Shown: positions 1-11,002 of the stretch, piece by piece
Layout of the letters: every line of letters starts with the position of its first letter
How positions within the stretch are numbered: position 1 is the first letter of the stretch
Assembly: GCA_022225965.2 (NCBI GenBank)
Contig: JAKJXP020000091.1
Span: 62,001-126,000, forward strand
Direction: 5' to 3'
DNA: 64,000 nt
Source: Diatrype stigma
Taxonomy: Eukaryota > Ascomycota > Sordariomycetes > Xylariales > Diatrypaceae
The notes under the pieces: generated by a model
Seen by the model: only the letters and a program-made list of their open reading frames with translations
What the model was told of the DNA's origin: nothing
Databases searched by the model: none
Program-made: the position numbers and the translations under genes

Positions 1-720
1 ACCGAAACCGCAAAAGGATGTTCTTAATTTCGTTTATATCAAAATAATTTATTAAAATATCGAAAAAGTATACCGAAGCTTTATTTAAACGTTTATAATC
101 GATAATTTTATTTTTAATAATCTTTACGAAAAGATTCCGAACGAAAAAACCGTAATGCCAGTTCTTTCCGAAATATATAACGCTATCGTTATAAATAAAA
201 AAGCGCTAAACGAAAAGCCGAAAGCGAAAATAAAATAACGCGTATTTTAAGTTATTTTGAATTACGATTTAATCGGCTAGGAATTATTCCTAAGCTTTAT
301 TAAACTTTTAACGAATCTTATTAACGTTTTCGTAAATAAATAAGCCTTTAATACGGCATATAACGTAATTGTAATTAACCTGGTAATTAATAAAGAACCT
401 TCGAATAAAGGCCCCATTTTTCACGCTTTAAATAACAACGGCGGCTCGGAATTAAGCGGAAGCTTATATATCGTTAAAATCGTCGGATTTTAAAGATAAA
501 AATGGTAAGTTTTTTTTTCGATGGATAGGAAAAAGAAAAAGGGTTATATAAACGAACAAATTAATAAAGAAATAAAAACGCATTCGCGAAATTAATAAAT
601 TATCTGGCATTTAAATAAGGCTATCTAGGAAGGGGTGATTAATCTTATTGCAAATAATAGCCATAATAAATATTGGTTTTTATACATTAGCATCCAAGAA
701 GTTTAATACTTCTTTATAAA
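1..720. repeat. A+T-rich RIP-like transposon relic
   Basis: This stretch is very rich in TA dinucleotides and poor in CA and TG, while CG is kept. That is the pattern left by repeat-induced point mutation, which turns CpA into TpA in duplicated DNA. No reading frame of useful length survives. I cannot tell the original element class. It continues off the left edge of the window, and its composition changes sharply near 720. Confidence 0.65.
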
Positions 721-1029
721 ACTTCCCCGCGGTGTACTCCTGAAGTAAAGTTAGTATCATGATTCCTTCATTTAATAAAGGATCTTCCTTACGAAATTAA
801 TCCCGTGAGCCGCCCCCTTAATAATCTTGACCTCTATACTTCTGTTCAAGAAGTAGTTCTGAGACAGGCAAGGTATTGGGGGTTCAGTGTAACTGCATCT
901 CCCACCACATGCCGGAATATCGCGCTCTAATCAGGTTGCCAAATCAGCGCAGCTCTCTTAGAAGTTTTAAAGTCCGCCCGCAAACACTAAGCTAAGCGTG
1001 TGGGAGACAGTAACACAAAGTCGACGTAC
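721..1029. other. Junction between RIP-like relic and hydrolase gene
   Basis: Composition returns toward the genome average. The expected last exon of the hydrolase should lie here or further left, but no convincing continuation was found. After the donor at 1029 the minus strand reads only short frames before stops. Confidence 0.4.
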
Positions 1030-2149
1030 CTCCCGTAATCAGCAGCACGGGCCCACCGAACGTGCTATTCACATTCCCCGGGTTATTCAGGGTCAGCAGC
1101 TCGCCGACGGTGATGGGCTGCGTCGCCTCGAAGGCCGGCGCGAGGATCTCGGGGTCAAAGTTGCCGGGGGCGAAGAAGTCGTTGTGCAGGGCCTGCCGGT
1201 CGGCCAGGGCCACGTACCCGTCCGGGTACGCGGCGAAGCGCGGCAGCAGCGAGCGGGCGCCGGCGAAGTTGGCGCCCATGGCGAAGTACGGGCCCTCGAG
1301 CCCGAGCGGCGCCCCGCCCACGTTCAGGAAGCTCACGTGGCTGAACCCCGTCAGCGCGATGCCGTCCGACACCGCGCCCACCTCCGGGTACGTCGCCGCC
1401 AGGTTGTACGTCAGCCGGCTGCCGAAGCTGTGGCCCACGTGGAAGATCTTGGCGTAGCGGGCGATGCCCGGGAGCGCCGCCGCGCGCAGCTGCAGCGTCA
1501 GCGCGTGCAGCGACGCGATCTCGAGCCAGGGCTGGATCTCGGCGATGGGCTCGCGCGACGGCGCCGACGACTGCCCGATCCCGAGCCGGTCGTACGCGAA
1601 GGTGCTGTAGTTCGCCGCGAGCGCCGCCGACACGTAGCTGTAGTTGTAGTCGTGGTACGGGAAGTCCCAGTAGCCCCGGTCGAACCCCACGCCGTGCGTC
1701 AGCACCTGCAGGGCTTTGCCCGGCCCGGTGTCCGGCTCGCAGTACGTCGCGCCCATGGAGAAGGTGCCGTTGATGGTGACATACTGCGTGTTAGCATTTG
1801 CGTTAGCTTGAGCTTCTCCTTCCCGGGTCGCACTTTATAAACTCGAGGTCTTCGTCAGGGGGTTAGGGGCAGTATGAGGCATATGGAATGACTAAAGGAA
1901 AAGAAAGAAGAAGTCGATCCGGCCTCTTACGTCTTGGAGCAGTATGTCACTGAGATTTCGCCCCGGCTGGGTGAGGTCTAGGATGAAATTCGTCACCTCG
2001 ATGTTGTTGCTCGGCGCTTTCAGATCGAACTTCCCGTTTCGAGCTGTTATCGACACTGGGAACGTGAGGTTTTGGCACTGGCGAGCCACTACAGCAGCTG
2101 CGAGGCTGGCCAACAAGAGAGTTGAGGTCGTGGTGAATAGTCTGGTCAT
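1030..2149 (-). pseudogene. Secreted alpha/beta hydrolase, 3' end missing
   Basis: Two exons are clear on the minus strand: 2149..1931 (73 codons) and 1783..1030. They are joined in phase 0 across an intron with donor GTAAGA, branch site GCTAAC and acceptor CAG. The N-terminus is a signal peptide (MTRLFTTTSTLLLASLAAAVV). The second exon carries an alpha/beta-hydrolase fold with oxyanion-side HGVGFD and nucleophile elbow GHSFGS (Ser about residue 192). The exon ends at VLLITG followed by a good donor (GGAG|GTACGT), so at least one more exon is expected, with the catalytic His and probably the Asp. None is recognisable in the 300 bases before the RIP-like island. The likely reading is a gene cut or eroded at its 3' end by the neighbouring repeat; a distant or degenerate last exon is possible. 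The substrate is unknown. Confidence 0.7.
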
Positions 2150-3554
2150 GCTGGAGGTCCTGGAGGTAGTTAACGATAAACATCAGGGCAGGGTTAGACG
2201 AAAGTGTATAACTTGTTTGAGTGGACTAGCAATGGCCTTTATACATCATCCTAGGAATCATTCATGTCCGTATGTGCTTCTCCAATTACCAGTACCGGGC
2301 ACGATGCCAAATCTTGACTGATTCCCGACATCCTATCCAGCTCTGAACACATCGCATAAATGGCCTTGATACGTTGAACCATGTCACATTCGAGAATAAT
2401 AGGTAGCTGTTTTGCACTTCCAACATCTAGTCTCCGAACAATATTACGCCATCACTTTATCCAATAAGCCTCGTGACGAAGAACTGTGTGATAATAACAC
2501 CGTCGTATAAGTTTAGCGCTGATGTCATCAGCCCTAATCACACAGACACTTGGAACCCCTATGTGCAAGTGAGACTTGATTGGACCTATAAGTCACATAG
2601 ATTTCCACGTCGATATCTTACTTGAGTGGTGGTCGGATTTAAAAGGACTGTGCAGAGAGATGGTCACGCTTCATATTAAGGGGAGCCGTGTCACCTTGAA
2701 GACACCAACTTGAACAGTACAAACTTATGATGTTATACGACAAAAGAAGCAGCAGTAGTCCTAATCAACTACGTCGTGGTGGAAAGGAGAGTTTCAGTCA
2801 TAGAAAAGATCAGCCAATTAGCTACGCCGGATACCGAGAGGGACCGTGAATCGGTGAGAGCTTGTCCCCCTACCCCATCGTCCCTTGAAGTGATTCTGGC
2901 ACATTAGCCACTCTGTACATATCAATGTTAGTGTTCCTCTTAGACTCTACTTTATAGAAAGGGGGTACCACATTTCACCCCCCTCTTCAGTGCTAGAGGT
3001 AGATGACAGCTATAAACCTCCCGGGTTCCCCATACTGCACAGTGCACTATCAACCTCACCAGGTTCACTGACTACTTCGGTCTCTCATACGAAGATAACG
3101 CGGATTACGTTGACCTACCTGTGTTAATTGCAACCAGACCATGCAGCCTTTTCTTCTCATGGGAAACCAATGTCGAGCAAAGCGGGGCGACTCCTTTTCA
3201 TGAGTTATTATGTGGAGTACAGCGCTAGCCCACTGTCCCAAAAATCCCCACCAACTGATCTATAACTGATCTATATAAAGGAGGAGTCGCCCCCTCAGTT
3301 TCGCCACGAGGAGTAGCTATAATCAATCCATTGATAGTTTGCAATATACTATCTATACGAGCTTACATTAACTATACATTTATTGCCTCTTACTCTGCGT
3401 TGTATTGGCAATTATCCTGTTACTCGCGCTATGGAATGCTCAGCTGGGAATTCTCCTTATTCCAAGCGCTTCGAGGCGGACCTGACTCAATCCACACTGA
3501 TGTGTACATATGATCTCTTTACGGCAAAGATCTCATGTGATTTTAGCTCCTCAA
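2150..3554. other. Intergenic, no gene seen
   Basis: There is no supported reading frame. The short frames here lack codon bias and recognisable motifs. It probably holds the promoter of the minus-strand hydrolase near 2150-2350. Confidence 0.5.
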
Positions 3555-3643
3555 GCCCGGCTGGCCTAATGGTAAGGCATCAGACTTCTACGATACCTAG
3601 TACGGAAATCTGAGGATTGTGGGTTCGACCCCCACGTTGGGTG
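3555..3643 (+). tRNA. tRNA-Arg(UCU) with 17-nt intron
   Basis: A cloverleaf folds from 3555 to 3643. The acceptor stem is GCCCGGC with GTTGGGT (G-U pairs allowed) and the D arm is GCC/GGC. The anticodon stem is TCAGA (3580-3584) with TCTGA (3609-3613), and the T arm is GTGGG-TTCGACC-CCCAC. The anticodon TCT is at 3587-3589. A 17-nt intron at 3591-3607 sits one base after the anticodon, the standard eukaryotic position 37/38. The spliced length is 72 nt. A TTTTT run at 3647-3651 is the Pol III terminator. CCA is not encoded, as expected. Confidence 0.92.
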
Positions 3644-3651
3644 CAATTTTT

Positions 3652-4478
3652 GCTAAATATGTGGAATATTTCTTTTTGTGAAGGCATGGGGCAGATTCGC
3701 CTTTTCCCAAACCATTGCACGATAGTTGAATGGCACATAGAGTTCAATCTCTAGATCTTCTGTAGTATCGTGGCACCGCTGCTTTACATTATCCAGGCTG
3801 AGGGAGGTGAGGTATGGCATCCCAGAATAAGACAGGATGACAAGCAGATGATTAAGTTACCCAGTGCATCACCATCCAAGTGCATCACCGCCCGGGTCCC
3901 CTGTGCCTGAGTACTACAAACTTTGTAGTACAAAGTTAACAAGGGGCTAGTCTAAGGTAACCGGGATGCCGGATCCTTAGTCCAGGTTCTTGGCCGTCCG
4001 ACATCCGATGATTTAGGCCAGAATTAGGTTTGTTCTAACAAACCATTCGACGAATTATTTGATAAGGTAGAACGGGAAGCACGAAGCACGAAGCATAAAG
4101 CATAAAGCATAAAGCATAAAACGTCAAGCTGGGAACTAAGCGATTCATATCTGATTCATATTGATACATGACTTTCGAGATGCGCAGATTACTACTCGCA
4201 TATTGCTATTGCTACTCACTGCCATAATTCGCAATTCTGGCGCTCCTGGCATAATGGCAGACGAGTCGTTATCCAATGGGGTCGGATCACGACGTAATCG
4301 ACGCAATCCGCTGTTACAGGGGCTATCGGTGACGTCATATAACCATTCCAGGGCCTGGGAAGCCGGAACCTGGGAAGCTGGAACCTGGGATCTTGTTTCA
4401 TAGCAGACGGGGCCAAACATGCCAACGACATCATCAGTACTTCGAATTGATGAAGCACGGAGGAATTGAGCAGCAGCG
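3652..4478. other. Intergenic with a 7-mer tandem run
   Basis: No gene is supported. Around 4077-4122 there is a short tandem series of the 7-mer AAGCACG/AAGCATA (about six units). At 4370-4390 a GGAACCTGGGAAGC-like unit is repeated. The MCU promoter must lie in the right part. Confidence 0.45.
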
Positions 4479-6471
4479 ATGAACTATGCGCCTCGGACAT
4501 GCTCAAAGCTGACAGCATTGAGCTCACGGCGGCTTCTCCTTTCGAACCGATGCCCACCCAGCGCGACACCATTTCTAGCAAGCAAGACCAAGACCAACAT
4601 TACAGGTCCGGCCGCGGCACGGACGGCTTATACGACGATATTATCACCATCTTCACCATCTTCATCACAGCGGCGGTGTTTCGCGACGAACCCTAAATTA
4701 TGGCAACACAATCACAGAACCGGCGAAGAGAACGCGAGACGGGCGAACCAGAAAGACGAAGATGCGCAAGAAGAAAAGGAGGTCACTATGGACATTAGCG
4801 ATGCCGTCAAGCAGCAGATCCGCCGGCCATGGCTGAGAGAGGGCGCAGACGAGCCGCCCGTCAGCCAGGACCGGAAGGATATGAACAAGGCCATGGGGAA
4901 GGGTGAGCATTCCAAGAAGTTTACTGATCATCATCATTCTCAGAGCGCATGCTGAAACGAACCCGAAAAAAACAGGCACGCTCCTCACGACGCCGACGCG
5001 CCTCCTCAAGCTGGTGCTGCCGCTGCCCGTCGACGCGCTGCACGACGAGCACGGCAACAAGGGCGAGTTCCGGGCGATCGCGCAGAACGAGGACATCCAG
5101 CCGCTGGCGCTGCTGGTGCACCCGCAGCAGCCGCTGTCGTACCTGGAGCGCCTGATCCAGGCCGAGCTGCCGCCCGTGCGCGACCGCCACGGCCGCGAGA
5201 AGGTCCCCACCGTCTACTTCCTGGCCGAGGGCAGCGAGCGCGACGCCAAGGGCCGCAAGCAGCACGACAGCGACGACCGCGCCCGCGCCTCCGACAACAT
5301 CGACGACTCGTACTCGGGGCTCGGCCGCGAGGGCGCCGATACCCCGCAGAAGCATAAGGACGTAAGCTGAAAACGATGCGGCGGGAAATCCTTTGCCCCT
5401 TTTCCTTCCCCGCCTTTGTTCTCATCTTCTCTTCTGTTTTCTTGGTTCAATGGAAATCCTGCTAACGATTTCGGGCTGCAACAGTGGGTGCGCTGGAGCA
5501 GCAGCACGGAGATCGGCGACTTCATCCGGGACGCGGCGCGGGGGCGCGAGTTCGCGATCGACATCGACGGCCTCGGGGCGGAGGTGCGGGTCGGGGTGCC
5601 CAGCTTCAACGACCGCACGCACTACATGCGCACGCGGCTGCGGCGCATGTCGCGGCGCGTCGAGCAGCAGGCCGCCGTCAAGCACGAGTGCGACATGCTC
5701 GCCCACCGCGGCGCCCACCGCCTCGCCAAGGCCGGCTTCGGCGCCCTGTCCGCCTGGTGGGCCACCGTCTACTTCGTCACCTTCCACACCGATGCCGGGT
5801 GGGACTTGGTCGAGCCTGTTACGGTGCGTGCCTTGCTTGCTTCCTTGCTTCTTTCTCTTTGGGCTAGTCCATAGTACTGAGAGGGAGCTACTCTCTGGTC
5901 TTCCCTAATGGTGAATGATGTAGCGCTAACGTTTCTGCAGTGTACGTGTACTATGACTACTGGAATTTGAATAAACATGCATATAAACACTCATTATGCA
6001 AGGCTGACACTAACGAACGCAGATCTCGCCGGCCTAACCACCATCATGGGCGGCTACCTGTGGTTCCTCTTCATCAGCCGGGACCTGAGCTACCAGGCGG
6101 CGCTGAAGATCACGGTGTCGCGGCGGCAGAACGTGCTCTACCAGGCGCGGGGGTTCGACCCGCAGCAGTGGGAGGCGCTGGTCCAGGACGCCAACGCCCT
6201 GCGCCGCGAGATCCGCACCATCGCCGAGGAGTACGACGTCGACTGGGACGAGGTCCGCGACCTGGGCGGCGAGGACGTCGCCGAGGTCCTGGACAAGGAG
6301 GACGACCGGAGGCGGAGGAACGGCGGGAAGGGCGCCGATGCGGACGATGCTGATGATGATGATGACGGTGGCAGGAAGGAAGATGGTGGTGGCGGCGGTG
6401 GTGATAAGAAGAAGGACGACCGCAAAATGGAGGCGAAGGCGGACCCTAAACATAAGCCTGATGGAAAATGA
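4479..6471 (+). CDS. MCU: Mitochondrial calcium uniporter pore subunit
   Basis: This is the pore of the inner-membrane Ca2+ uniporter. My exon model is 4479-4902, 4976-5361, 5485-5823, 5941 (one base) and 6023-6471; together 1599 nt, 532 residues, with every phase consistent. The N-terminus is Arg/Ser-rich and ends in an RRCFAT-like site, as in matrix-targeting presequences. A coiled-coil-rich segment precedes TM1 (about 350-372). The selectivity filter WDLVEP is at 376-381, followed by VTY and the hairpin to TM2 ([17 protein letters not shown]). A second coiled coil follows, with an acidic/Gly/Lys low-complexity tail. The Tyr after EPVT is near-invariant in the family, and here it can only be made by a 1-nt exon. 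Start 4479 is chosen because it is in frame with the presequence. Assignment to the family is firm; the exact start is less so. Confidence 0.9.
5941..5941 (+). other. MCU: Candidate single-nucleotide exon of MCU
   Basis: The T at 5941 lies between two well-formed introns. The left one is 5824-5940 (donor GTGCGT, branch GCTAAC, acceptor CTGCAG). The right one is 5942-6022 (donor GTACGT, branch ACTAAC, acceptor ACGCAG). Using it makes the codon T+AT = Tyr384 and restores EPVTYLAG. Removing 5824-6022 as one intron puts the rest out of frame, with a stop after four codons. Confidence 0.75.
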
Positions 6472-7172
6472 TTGGCGTGACAGAAAGAGAGACGGAGAGA
6501 GGAGGAGTGTGTAGCTGACATGAGGATGTTAGTCGCCTGTTTCGCTGGTTGGTTGGAATAGAACCAATTGACGTTGTGGCTTTGGATCGGCATGTGATGA
6601 TCGATGCATGGCAATGATACCCGTATAGGGATGGGAATAATTAGACAATTCGGCTATAGACAAATTATACTTGAGTCTGCATTGATAGAAGACTGAAAAA
6701 CGACGGTTGAACATCGATGGGGCGAACGTGGTGGGCGGTTTCCCTTGGTCCCTGCTTCCCCCTCTTTTCTTTTCTTCTGTTTCTTTTCCTTCGACCAAAA
6801 GGGGAGCGTAAAGAGCAATGGGGGCAGAGAGAACCACCACTTTGGGTGCGATAGTCTCGGCTTTGCATGAGTCAAGACTCTATCGTCTAAATTGTTTTTG
6901 GTTGCAAACTAATACCTGTCCCGTATACAATTGCTCCAATACCACTTCATACTACATCATCTTTATGTAAATACAACCTGTACTTGCAGTTCCAGCGGGT
7001 CACATAAACCACGAATAAGAACCCCTATATTTCGTACTGGACATCTAACTAGGCAACCACCAAGTAAAGCGGGGAGCGTAAGGGCTTAATACTTATTATT
7101 GACATCCCCAGTCCGTATAACCAGCTACCAAACATCCCCGTCCCATTCCCCATCATATCCATAACCACCAAA
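6472..7172. other. Intergenic, no gene seen
   Basis: This covers the MCU 3' region and a pyrimidine/purine-skewed stretch at 6740-6800. No supported reading frame was found. Confidence 0.5.
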
Positions 7173-8394
7173 CATGCCTCCTGAACAGCACTACCACCAC
7201 GCAATTCCGGGCGGGAACCATTGAATGAAATCGAGGATACTGGTAAGTATGTCCAAGGCGGCTATCACCCAGTGGATATTGGTAACGTGATCGGCCCTTA
7301 TGGGGTCCTCCATAAGCTCGGCCATGGGGTCACTCGACCGTATGGCTGGTTCGACAACGCGAAGGTGAGGAAACCTTGGGTTATTATGCCCTGAAGATTC
7401 TCGTTGCAGACTGTGGTGACGCAGGCGCATTGCACAAGCTACACATGCTCCAGCATCTCAAGAAACTCGGGCCCGGGCATCCAAACATCATCAGTATACA
7501 CGACTCATTCAACATTACCGGTCCCAATGGCGAGCACACCTGCCTTGTCCTGCCCGTCCTTGGTCCCACTCTCTACAAGTACGAAGTGGGTGAGGCAATG
7601 ACCAGCACTATATGACACCAGGTCTACCAACAGGTAGCTAGCGCAGTGTCGTATCTACATAACAATGGCATCTGTCATGGTGACTTAACAGACACCAATG
7701 TCACATTTGAACTCCCCGACCTGTTGTCTGTACCTCTAGAACAGATCTATCAGATGTTAGGCCCTATCAAGAAGGAGCGGCCTAGATTCTTCGGCAGACT
7801 ACAGTCGGCACACCCCCCAAGACGAATTGTGGAAGCTGCGGATTTCTCCGGCCTCGACTTGTCTGCCCTTTCCAAGATCCGACTGATCGACTTCGGCGAG
7901 TCGTTCTTTCGAAACAAACCCCCTTCATCGCTAGGGACCGCCATCGACTTCTTCCCCCGGAGCTCTGCTCTGGCTATTCGCCTTCGCTGAAAAGCGATGT
8001 TTGGAGTCTCGCGTGCGTCTTGCATACTGTTCAGACTAGGTCTCTCCTGTTCCCAACCGGCTGGAGCGTATTCGAGATGCTTGTCGGCACTACTGTGCAG
8101 TACCTAGGGCCGTTACCCGAAAAATGGAAGGGAAGGTTTGATAGGGAGGTCTACGGGCTCCGGGAGAATGGGGTCCTCAAGCATGGTAGGGAACTTTTTT
8201 GGTGGTTCACGGGAGACCGCAAGCCCGTGTCCATTGACGATCGTCTTTCGGAACAGGCCCCACACCTGTCCAATCGCAAGCGAGAGGAGTTCTTTCGGAT
8301 TATTCGCGATATGGTTGTATATGAGCCTGGATATCGCCTGTCGGCAGGTTATGTGGTAAGACGTTTGGATAGTTTGGTGTTTCCTAATGGATAA
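7173..8394 (+). pseudogene. SRPK-like serine/threonine kinase pseudogene
   Basis: Conceptual pieces in shifting frames spell an SRPK-type kinase: GGYHPVDIG at the start of the domain, LHKLGHG of the Gly loop, then STVWLV in a second frame, ALKIL (ATP-binding Lys), ICHGDLTDTN (catalytic loop, with G for the usual R of HRD), LIDFGE (DFG), and a C-lobe to 8394. Lesions seen: one base lost in the Gly loop near 7326-7330; an in-frame TGA at 7613-7615 (compatible with CGA to TGA); and one base lost in the C run near 7955-7960. The 5' end is also broken, with a stop near 7223. The lesions are spread and no single intron explains them, so this is a decayed gene. Such kinases are multi-copy in many fungi. 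Confidence 0.75.
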
Positions 8395-8844
8395 ATTCTG
8401 CCTACCAACGTAATGTAGTGGGCCGCCTCCTCAAGGGGGACAATAATCTACACCCTCCAGACTCGGTAAGTATACTATCATCTATAGACCTACGTGGATT
8501 CAAGAAAAACGATCGACGATGGTATAAGAAAGGCCTTTCATAACACCAAACCCCGATCATATGCTACTCATCGGCTTCAGTTGTGACCCTCCATTTAAAG
8601 ACCCTGCGCCCCCGTTACTCTCCCAAAGCAAATATGGGGGTACAGTTTGTATAAATGTAAAATGTCTTTCATTCAAGCCAGCAAATCAACGCCCAACTCC
8701 TAACTGTCTGCCTACGTGGACTACCTAGTCAAAAACGTTCATCAGATACGCAGTAGCAGTCATGCTTCCTTTTTCTTTCCTTTCCTTTTTTTGGATTCCC
8801 CCCTCCTATTTTCTTCTTCCATCGCGCCTACAAACCCCAATAGC
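8395..8844. other. Intergenic between converging kinase relic and lipoxygenase
   Basis: No gene is seen. It holds the 3' region of the minus-strand lipoxygenase. Confidence 0.5.
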
Positions 8845-11002
8845 TCAGATGGTGATCCAATACGACGCGATATCCGGATCCAAAGCAGTCCACACGAACG
8901 GCATGCCCTGCGACAGGCCATCGGCATCGAACCCGCGCGCGCCCACCACGTCCGCGAAGTCGCCCATGGCGTCGGCGAACGCGTCGGCGGCCTTGCCTGC
9001 GCCGTCGCTCAGGCGGGCGCGCACGTCGGTGTCGAAGTCGAACATGTGGCGCAGGGTCTGGTCGGTGCCGAGGAACTCGGGGCGGTTGAACGAGGCCAGC
9101 AGCGCGATCTGGCCGACGGCCGCCGCGGCCGGCGGCAGGTACGCCACCAGGTCGTCGGCGCTGGCGATGGTGCCCCGCGCCGTCGGCAGCGGCTGGTAGA
9201 ACGCCAGCGGGTGCAGCGGCAGCGACGCCGTCGACGCCACCGGGCTGTTGGTGTTCAGCACCCCGTGCTGCACCGCCACCAGGTACGCGAAGTGCGTCAG
9301 GATGTCCACCACCTGCGCCTTCTTGTCGCCGTCGTCGCTCAGGGCCGCGGGGAAGTCGCGCACGGCTGCGGGCCCGCTGGCTTCGACCAGCCAGGCCTGC
9401 AGCTCGACGTCGGCGGAGACGGCGTCGTCGTCCTCGTAGTAGGCGTCTACGACCCCGGCGAAGAAGGTGCGGATGGCGCCGAGCACGGTTGAGGCGTCGT
9501 CGTGGAAGGGGAACGACTTGAGCGCCGGCCCGAACTTGCTGTTGATAAGCCCGCGCGCCGCGAGGTTCGTGGAGAAGTAGTTCGCTTGCCAGGCGCTCGC
9601 TTCGCCCGACTGGTAGAGCCCGTCGGTGTAGTCTTGCGCGATGCTGCCGGCCCACGGGAAGAGCTGGTCGACGGGCCCGCCGGAATAGACGAGGCGCTCG
9701 ATGGCGAGGGGGCGCATGGCCCAGGTCCATTTACTTACTGTTTGCGAGTGGGGGTAGATGTTAGCTAAGTGTTCCGCGTTTGTTGTAATTCTTTGCACAT
9801 GGTACGACACGAGATAGCCCACGATGATGGGAAGGGGGAAGGGAGAAGGGGGGGAAGGGAGAAGGGGGGGAAGGGAGAAGGGGGGGAAGGTTCTTACGTC
9901 TGTGCAGGATTGGCATGAAGGGGTGCTCTTCGCTGAGCGAGCGAATCGCGGACAGGTACACGATCTCGGCGACCTCGTGCGTGGCGGCCAGGTGGAACCA
10001 CTGCGTGTACCAGACGTCGTTCAGGTTGAAGATCATCTTGGCGAGCAGCCAGTCGTTCGCGTCGTCCTCGGGCGTGAAGACCAGGTCCGAGCCCTCGTTG
10101 TTGGGCTTGATGGCCAGGGGCAGGAAGTCGTCCGAGTCCGGGTGGATGTAGAAGTACGCCTGCGCCGCCCCGCCGTACTTGTAGGTCGAGCTCCGGGGCA
10201 GGTCCTTCTGGTCCGAGTGGTCGACGAGGAAGAGGCGGCCCTGCGACTGCAGGTCTGAGAGGGACAGGCCCGAGACCTTCGCGGCGTTGTCCACGGCGAA
10301 GGGGAGGCTGTCGTCCGCTTGCACGCGGAAGAGGCGGAAGGGCGCCACGGACAGGCGCTCCATGGAGAAGAGTAGGTCGTCCGTGTAGTTCGTGAGCATG
10401 CCCTTGTACGGGCCGTCCGGCGCAGTGAGCTTCCATTGCCCGTCGTAGTACTTGGAGAAGTCGTCAAGGGTTTTTACGCCGCCGGACTATACGTAGTTGG
10501 TTAGCTAATGTTAGCAGAATCGCGCTTCTGCTTTCACTCCGTTCAGTGCCGGGAATATGAGTGCCTACCGAGTTCAGGGCAGCCAACACAGCGCTCTGAT
10601 CCGTTCCGATCTTGACCAAATGTTCATTTTCTAAGACGTCTGTGTTAGCGGCCATCTTCTTTATCGAACAATTTTCCAATCGTATCACAGAGGAGCCGGT
10701 GATCCCTTTGGGGTTCACTTACGAAAGTCAAATGCGGCTTTGTGGTCCGCTGCCGTCGCGGCATTGCCCAGGGTGCCGTTGGGATAATAGGAGGTGTTGC
10801 CCGCGATGGAGGGGCCATATATCCATCCCTCGCGCTTCACCTCGATATCCGCGGCGCGCGCTGTGCCGTTGACGGCATACTGCGGCAGCGAGAAGACATC
10901 TTGCCCTTGTCTCTTGGTCAGAGATCTCGCGCTAGGGGGGACGGCGACGCCATCGACCACCGCGACCCAGGCGCATAGTAGTCCGGGGATGAAACTGCGC
11001 AT
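8845..11002 (-). CDS. Secreted lipoxygenase (fungal Mn/Fe-LOX type)
   Basis: It dioxygenates polyunsaturated fatty acids to hydroperoxides, probably outside the cell. Minus-strand exons are 11002-10723, 10639-10569, 10486-9898 and 9737-8845; 1833 nt, 610 residues, all phases consistent. A signal peptide (MRSFIPGLLCAWVAVVDGVA) is followed by a dibasic KR. Metal ligands can be placed: H282 and H287 in FHLAATHEVAE (H-x4-H), H471 and N475 in VQHGVLN, and the C-terminal Ile610 (end SYWITI). Length matches the roughly 600-residue secreted manganese lipoxygenases and the protein lacks a PLAT domain. The third intron contains a purine/pyrimidine tandem tract (9837-9890). Whether the metal is Mn or Fe cannot be read from the sequence. 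The gene looks intact. Confidence 0.88.
9837..9890. repeat. G/A tandem tract in lipoxygenase intron 3
   Basis: An 18-bp unit of the type GGGGGGAAGGGAGAAGGG is repeated about three times on the plus strand, which is pure pyrimidine on the coding strand. It lies between donor 9897 and the branch site near 9764. Confidence 0.7.

Noticed and set aside
4145..4581. Overlapping small frames upstream of MCU
   Set aside because: Opposite-strand and alternative frames of similar size overlap with no motif; they are best explained as chance and leader sequence.
5824..6022. Single 199-nt intron in MCU
   Set aside because: It joins ACG to ATC TCG CCG GCC TAA, a stop directly after the selectivity filter.
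8828..9730. Long frames antisense or out of frame to the lipoxygenase, GH42, MVD, dioxygenase and transcription factor exons
   Set aside because: They are shadows of G+C-rich genes: Arg/Ala/Pro/Gly-dominated, without motifs, and covered by a well-supported gene in another frame.
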